Shown here: in pieces, positions 43,978 to 47,295 of the stretch | How the letters are laid out: each line of letters opens with the position of its first letter | How positions within the stretch are numbered: position 1 is the stretch's first letter | Assembly (NCBI GenBank): GCA_030041215.1 | Contig: JASHOH010000029.1 | Span: 1 to 47,295 of the forward strand | Length of the DNA stretch: 47,295 bases | Direction of reading: 5' to 3' | Origin: Candidatus Sulfotelmatobacter sp. | GTDB lineage: Bacteria > Acidobacteriota > Terriglobia > Terriglobales > Acidobacteriaceae | The notes under the pieces: model-generated | The model's database searches: none | What the model saw: the letters and a program-made list of their open reading frames with translations, nothing else | Told to the model about the DNA's origin: nothing | Position numbers and translations under genes: made by a program

Positions 43978-44790
43978 CTAATCTGAAATGACCGGCGTCT
44001 TTGATGCCATCAGCTCGGCGAATCGTGGATCCTTTCGCAGCTCTGAGAATTCCGCGTCCTTATATACGTCTTTGAGGTCCTTGTATCCCGCCTCCATTGC
44101 CTTGCGCAAGTATTCGAGCGATTGATCGGACAACCCCATCTTGGCGTACAGCTTTGCGACCGTGTAATCGTACCTGGCGCGATCTTCCGGGCTGGGAAGC
44201 TGCGCCTGCACTCCGCTCCGCGAACTGCGGCTGAAAACTTCAGGGTCCAGTCGCAAAGCGCGCTCGTAGGCTTGTACTCCGGGAGTGAAATCGCGCTTGG
44301 AAAAATACGCCGCCCCTAAATTGCTGAAGAACGAGGCCGAGGATGCGTCCCTTTCAATCGCCTTGTCATACTCCTTGATTGCCGCTCCGTACTTTTTGTT
44401 TTCGTAATAGACAACGCCCAGATTGTTGTAAGCGTCGGCATAATCACGATCGGCGCGGATCGCTTTCTCAAACGATTTCCGCGCTTCCTTGTTGCGCATC
44501 AGCATCAGCTCCGTGATGCCGATCTTGTTCAGCAGGTGGGCATCGTTCGGTTTTTTGGCCAGCGCGGCTCGATAATAATCGAGTGCATCCAGATAAAGCT
44601 TCTCCGTCCGCAAACTGTCGCCCTGTTGCTCGAGGGCCTCAGCTGTGGCATCGGCTGCTGGAGGATCGACGGTCCGCGCCAGCGGCGGCGAAATCTGCAC
44701 CTGGTCGCGGTGGGAAACCTGCGCAAAGAAAATTGTGGCTGTGGAAAAAACTGCGGCGAGAACAATTAGGCAGGCCTTGCGGTAGGACAT
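43978..44790 (-). CDS. Exported tetratricopeptide repeat protein
   Basis: 270 residues from ATG 44790, preceded by a G-run (GGGGGG, 44796-44801). Signal peptide or anchor MSYRKACLIVLAAVFSTATI, cut near FFAQV. Then come about four TPR units with 34-residue spacing: EQQGDSLRTEKLYLDALDYY, KIGITELMLMRNKEARKSFE, NNLGVVYYENKKYGAAIKEY and NLGAAYFSKRDFTPGVQAYE. A fifth more degenerate unit near the end has YAKMGLSDQSLEYLRKAMEA. TPR superhelices bind peptides or proteins, so this is probably a periplasmic scaffold. A longer start at 44874 lacks a ribosome site. Confidence 0.86.
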   Translation of the reverse strand: MSYRKACLIVLAAVFSTATIFFAQVSHRDQVQISPPLARTVDPPAADATAEALEQQGDSLRTEKLYLDALDYYRAALAKKPNDAHLLNKIGITELMLMRNKEARKSFEKAIRADRDYADAYNNLGVVYYENKKYGAAIKEYDKAIERDASSASFFSNLGAAYFSKRDFTPGVQAYERALRLDPEVFSRSSRSGVQAQLPSPEDRARYDYTVAKLYAKMGLSDQSLEYLRKAMEAGYKDLKDVYKDAEFSELRKDPRFAELMASKTPVISD

Positions 44791-44880
44791 ACATACCCCC
44801 CAGACGACCGGCTCTACGACCTTATTTTGCCACAGTTTTGGCCCGTTGCCGGGAGTTTTTAAGGTTACCACCAAGGGATC

Positions 44881-45351
44881 TTATTCGCCTGCCTCGGCTA
44901 TTTGTGGCTCAACCTGCACCGGGAAATTGACCGACCTCGCAATGAAACACAGCCTATGCGCTTCGTGATGAAGCTCGATCGCTTTGGCCTTGTCTCCGGC
45001 AGAGATTCTGACCGTCGGTTTCAGCAGCACGCGAATGAACTCTCCCGAGCCGTCATCGTTCTCGCGCATCGTCCCTATGGCTGCGTCCCGGTAATCCACA
45101 ACGGTGATATGGTTCACCGAGCACAAATGCAGATACCAGAGCATATGGCAGGCGGAGAGAGACGCGACCAGCAATTCCTCGGGATTGTAGCGGGTACGAT
45201 CACCGCGAAAGTTGGGATCGCTTGAAGCGGGGATGTCCGGCTTGCCTTCTACTGAAACGGTGTGGTCGCGGCGATAGGATTTGTAGCTCTTTGTGCCCTC
45301 GCCGTCGTTGCCGGTCCAAGCCAGGCGGACTTCGTAAGTGTGCTGTTTCAT
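44881..45351 (-). CDS. OsmC/Ohr-family protein
   Basis: A 156-residue OsmC-like protein. RYNPEELLVASLSACHMLWY (about 54-73) carries C68 and E59, and HRLCFIARSVNFPVQVEP carries C135. The two cysteines are the redox pair that reduces organic hydroperoxides in OsmC/Ohr proteins. This subgroup (with ACHM and HEAHRLCFIA) is the OsmC-like branch rather than Ohr. No signal peptide. Start ATG 45351 has GAGGAAG upstream. It is in line with the TPR gene, separated by about 90 bases, and downstream of the CPBP protease. Confidence 0.9.
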   Translation of the reverse strand: MKQHTYEVRLAWTGNDGEGTKSYKSYRRDHTVSVEGKPDIPASSDPNFRGDRTRYNPEELLVASLSACHMLWYLHLCSVNHITVVDYRDAAIGTMRENDDGSGEFIRVLLKPTVRISAGDKAKAIELHHEAHRLCFIARSVNFPVQVEPQIAEAGE

Positions 45352-45455
45352 GTCTTCCTCGCGTTAACCTCATTGGCTAATACTCAGAGAATAACTGGTT
45401 TCACAAGATCCCTTGGCAGAACCGGTTGTGCCGCGCTGCAGGCGCAACTGGCTAT

Positions 45456-46397
45456 TCAACGGCAGGGAAATGCTATCGCCAGATGGAAAGCCTTGACCCA
45501 GGGGACGAGATAGGGCAGCAGGTCACCGGCAGCATGTACAAGAACCACGACTGCAAAATTCTTCGTCCGCATCCACAAGACGCCAATAAAGAGCCCAGCA
45601 AGTGAAGTCAGAACGATCGAGTATCCGACCGCCAGCATCAGTCGAGGATGTAAGCCGATTGCCTCCTGTGTCGCCGCAGGACGCAAGTAAAGGCCAGGAG
45701 CGTGAACCAAGCCAAACAGTAGTGCTGCCAGCAGCAACCCCGCTGCGGGCGAATGCAGCACGGCTGCAAGGCGTTCCTGCAAGAGGGTCCGAAAGAAAAA
45801 TTCCTCAACAACACCAACCTCGATCACCAGCCAGACAAAGGCGAGAGGCGCGGCCGCTACAATGACCCAAGCCGGCAGATGGGCTCGGTGAATGTCCTGA
45901 AGGCCGCGTCCGAGAACCATCTGCATGAGCAGAACCGCGAATGACATCCACAGCGCCGGTTTCAGCGCGCTCCAGGTCAGTGAAACAGGCGCCAGCTCGC
46001 GGAGCTTATATCCGCCGAAAACCAGGAGAGCCACCGCGGGTATAACCACAAACATAGCGACTTTCAAAGCCAGCACAACAATTGTGTGGGCCGGCTCGGA
46101 TGTAATGTGCGATAGGCCGCCAAATCCCCAGACGAGAATAACCGCGATGACCGCTAGGTAACTGAGCAGAAATGCGCTCTCCGAGAAAGGGCGAACCACC
46201 ACATACGGCAGAGCTCTAACACTTCGCGTCGAAAAGAGACTGAGCGCCGGAAGCGCCAATCCGAGAATTATCAACGCCGCGATGGCTTCGCCGACCGCAA
46301 ACCCATAGAAGCCCTTGAGAAGAAGAAGTACGGCCACCCACAATCCAAAGTAAGCAGCAACGTATGCCCAGGAACGGGTTAAGTCTGAAGTCTCCAT
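45456..46397 (-). CDS. CPBP-family intramembrane metalloprotease
   Basis: A 313-residue membrane protein with about eight helices. The three motifs of the CPBP/Abi (CAAX-protease-like) family are present: EExxxR in VVEEFFFRTLL (E198, E199, R203), FxxxH in LFGLVHAP (F228, H232), and HxxxD in VLVHAAGDLL (H288, D292). The family includes prenyl-protein proteases and bacteriocin-immunity proteins; the substrate here is unknown. It starts at ATG 46397 (METSDLTRSWAYVAAYFGLW). The cytochrome c gene is divergent, 180 bases away. OsmC follows in the same direction. Confidence 0.92.
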   Translation of the reverse strand: METSDLTRSWAYVAAYFGLWVAVLLLLKGFYGFAVGEAIAALIILGLALPALSLFSTRSVRALPYVVVRPFSESAFLLSYLAVIAVILVWGFGGLSHITSEPAHTIVVLALKVAMFVVIPAVALLVFGGYKLRELAPVSLTWSALKPALWMSFAVLLMQMVLGRGLQDIHRAHLPAWVIVAAAPLAFVWLVIEVGVVEEFFFRTLLQERLAAVLHSPAAGLLLAALLFGLVHAPGLYLRPAATQEAIGLHPRLMLAVGYSIVLTSLAGLFIGVLWMRTKNFAVVVLVHAAGDLLPYLVPWVKAFHLAIAFPCR

Positions 46398-46577
46398 ATC
46401 TGTATCCAGCTACGCGCCAGGGCAGATCAATGTTCCGCGAGCAGGGTGATTGCATATGGCGGCGGCCATTTGTCACCGCACGGTGTGCGCTACGGCACGG
46501 ACAACTGCGAGCTCCCGTAGGAGCATACAAACTGGAGTATCAGGGCAACTTCTGCGCGCCCTCCAGGGAGGTATGCC

Positions 46578-46997
46578 ATGCGTTCCGGCCTGCTTCTTAC
46601 TCTACTCTGCGTGGTTCCGATTGCTTCTTTCTGCCAAACTCACCCGTCCCGGGATAAAAATCCGCAGGTGCGCAATCCCATCGAGGGAGGGCGGATTTTT
46701 CAGTACTATTGCGCCGCGTGTCATGGAGCAGATGGACAAGGAAATGGGCAGTCAGCCACTGCGCTGAAGCACGCAGCACCGGACCTGACTGTAATCTCAC
46801 AGAAAAACAATGCGAAATTTCCCTATCGTCAAGTAAAAGACACGATCGAGGGAACAGACCCTCGACTGCCCGCTCACGATGACCGGAAGATGCCCGTCTG
46901 GGGGCCAATCTTCCACGAAGTCGAAGCAGATCAAGATTGGGGGGAAGTAAGACTGGAGAACGTTACCCGGTACGTACAGTCAATCCAAAGAAAGTAG
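46578..46997 (+). CDS. Exported class I cytochrome c
   Basis: A 139-residue periplasmic monohaem cytochrome. Signal peptide MRSGLLLTLLCVVPIASFCQ. Haem is bound by CAACH (C45, C48, H49) in GGRIFQYYCAACHGADGQGN, and M105 in RKMPVWGPIF is the probable sixth ligand. The C-terminal helix is EVRLENVTRYVQSIQ. It probably carries electrons to a terminal oxidase or to a periplasmic dehydrogenase; neither is in the window. Start ATG 46578 has AGGGAGG (46564-46570). Confidence 0.92.
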   Translation: MRSGLLLTLLCVVPIASFCQTHPSRDKNPQVRNPIEGGRIFQYYCAACHGADGQGNGQSATALKHAAPDLTVISQKNNAKFPYRQVKDTIEGTDPRLPAHDDRKMPVWGPIFHEVEADQDWGEVRLENVTRYVQSIQRK

Positions 46998-47295
46998 CGA
47001 CCGATTTACTTCAGTAGTTGACGTTTCAGTGCGCCGTGAAAGGCGCTGGACTTCAGCGGGCGCAACTCCCGCCCGGGAACTGGTTCGCTCCACCCGGGAG
47101 TAATCGAAACGACAGCGGAGGCAACGAAGCTGACGGAGCTTTCGATGGAAAGGGTCGCTAGGCGACCCCGCGAGCGTGCAGGCCATAACGTGAGTGAACG
47201 CTGAGCAGGTCCCGAAACAATAATTGCAGGAGCCGACCTGACTGTTACACAGGGAAGGCCGCCGACGATGGAGGTAGAACGAGCGAACAAACTCC
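46998..47295. other. Terminal spacer without a convincing gene
   Basis: The last 298 bases contain repeat-like palindromes ('ggcgctggacttcagcgggcgc', 'cgcccgggaactggttcgctccacccggg') downstream of the cytochrome gene. Two open minus frames (46980-47186 and 47006-47290) run through them and lack ribosome sites. I call nothing here. Confidence 0.6.

Noticed and set aside
47006-47290. 94-codon minus frame at the right edge
   Set aside because: It runs through 'gcgctggacttcagcg' and 'cgcccggg' repeat sequence and has no ribosome site; truncation at the window edge also prevents a firm call.

Overview
The window looks like a chromosomal segment of an acidobacterium, most likely of the Terriglobia (Koribacter/Terriglobales-like) lineage. 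This is inferred from gene content, not from a marker phylogeny. The signs are two tandem giant Oar-type TonB-dependent receptors with N-terminal carboxypeptidase-regulatory domains, many small secreted proteins of acidobacterial type, a GH18/NodB/GT2 fusion enzyme, a HspR-type regulator, and intergenic spaces full of palindromic dispersed repeats. Base composition is moderately high GC throughout. I see no prophage, integrase, transposase, CRISPR array or plasmid gene.

Layout. 1-0.93 kb: 3' end of the F1Fo ATP synthase operon (atpD tail, atpC). 0.95-6.0 kb: envelope polysaccharide genes, a 1176-residue three-domain glycan enzyme facing an integral-membrane GT-C glycosyltransferase. 6.0-13.6 kb: two Oar-like outer-membrane receptors on the plus strand. 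13.7-18.3 kb: a minus-strand group with a LolA-like lipoprotein carrier, a small membrane protein, serS, a HspR/MerR regulator coupled to a TonB-C-like periplasmic protein, and a membrane protein. 18.5-24.2 kb: an APC permease, a secreted cupin (plus), then dnaJ and dnaK. dnaK has a clear sigma-70 promoter overlapped by a HAIR-like operator. 24.4-25.8 kb: a PAP2-superfamily gene broken by two compensating frameshifts. 25.8-27.4 kb: repeat-rich spacers around one small secreted protein. 27.4-28.9 kb: cysteine dioxygenase, GAF-ANTAR regulator and tRNA-Cys(GCA). 29-36 kb: a secreted protein, holB, tmk, and two secreted metallopeptidases (M61 and M28). 35.9-39.3 kb: the ribosomal operon rpsP-khpA-rimM-trmD-rplS-rnhB (minus). 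39.5-47.3 kb: small membrane and secreted proteins, an alpha/beta hydrolase, a thiolase, a TPR protein, OsmC, a CPBP protease and a monohaem cytochrome c.

How the parts may work together. The heat-shock genes form a plausible circuit: HspR (about 17 kb) could repress dnaK-dnaJ (about 22-24 kb) through the operator-like site on the dnaK -35 box. The cysteine dioxygenase and ANTAR genes form a two-gene unit in which an RNA-binding antiterminator may control a sulfur-amino-acid catabolic enzyme. The two receptors, the secreted peptidases and the permease suit a soil heterotroph that scavenges peptides and polymers.

The most unusual layer is non-coding. At least four families of palindromic repeats recur between genes. 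One repeat-like motif lies inside the M28 peptidase coding sequence, and a strong minus-strand terminator at 43.7 kb ends a transcript with no protein gene in its last 240 bases.
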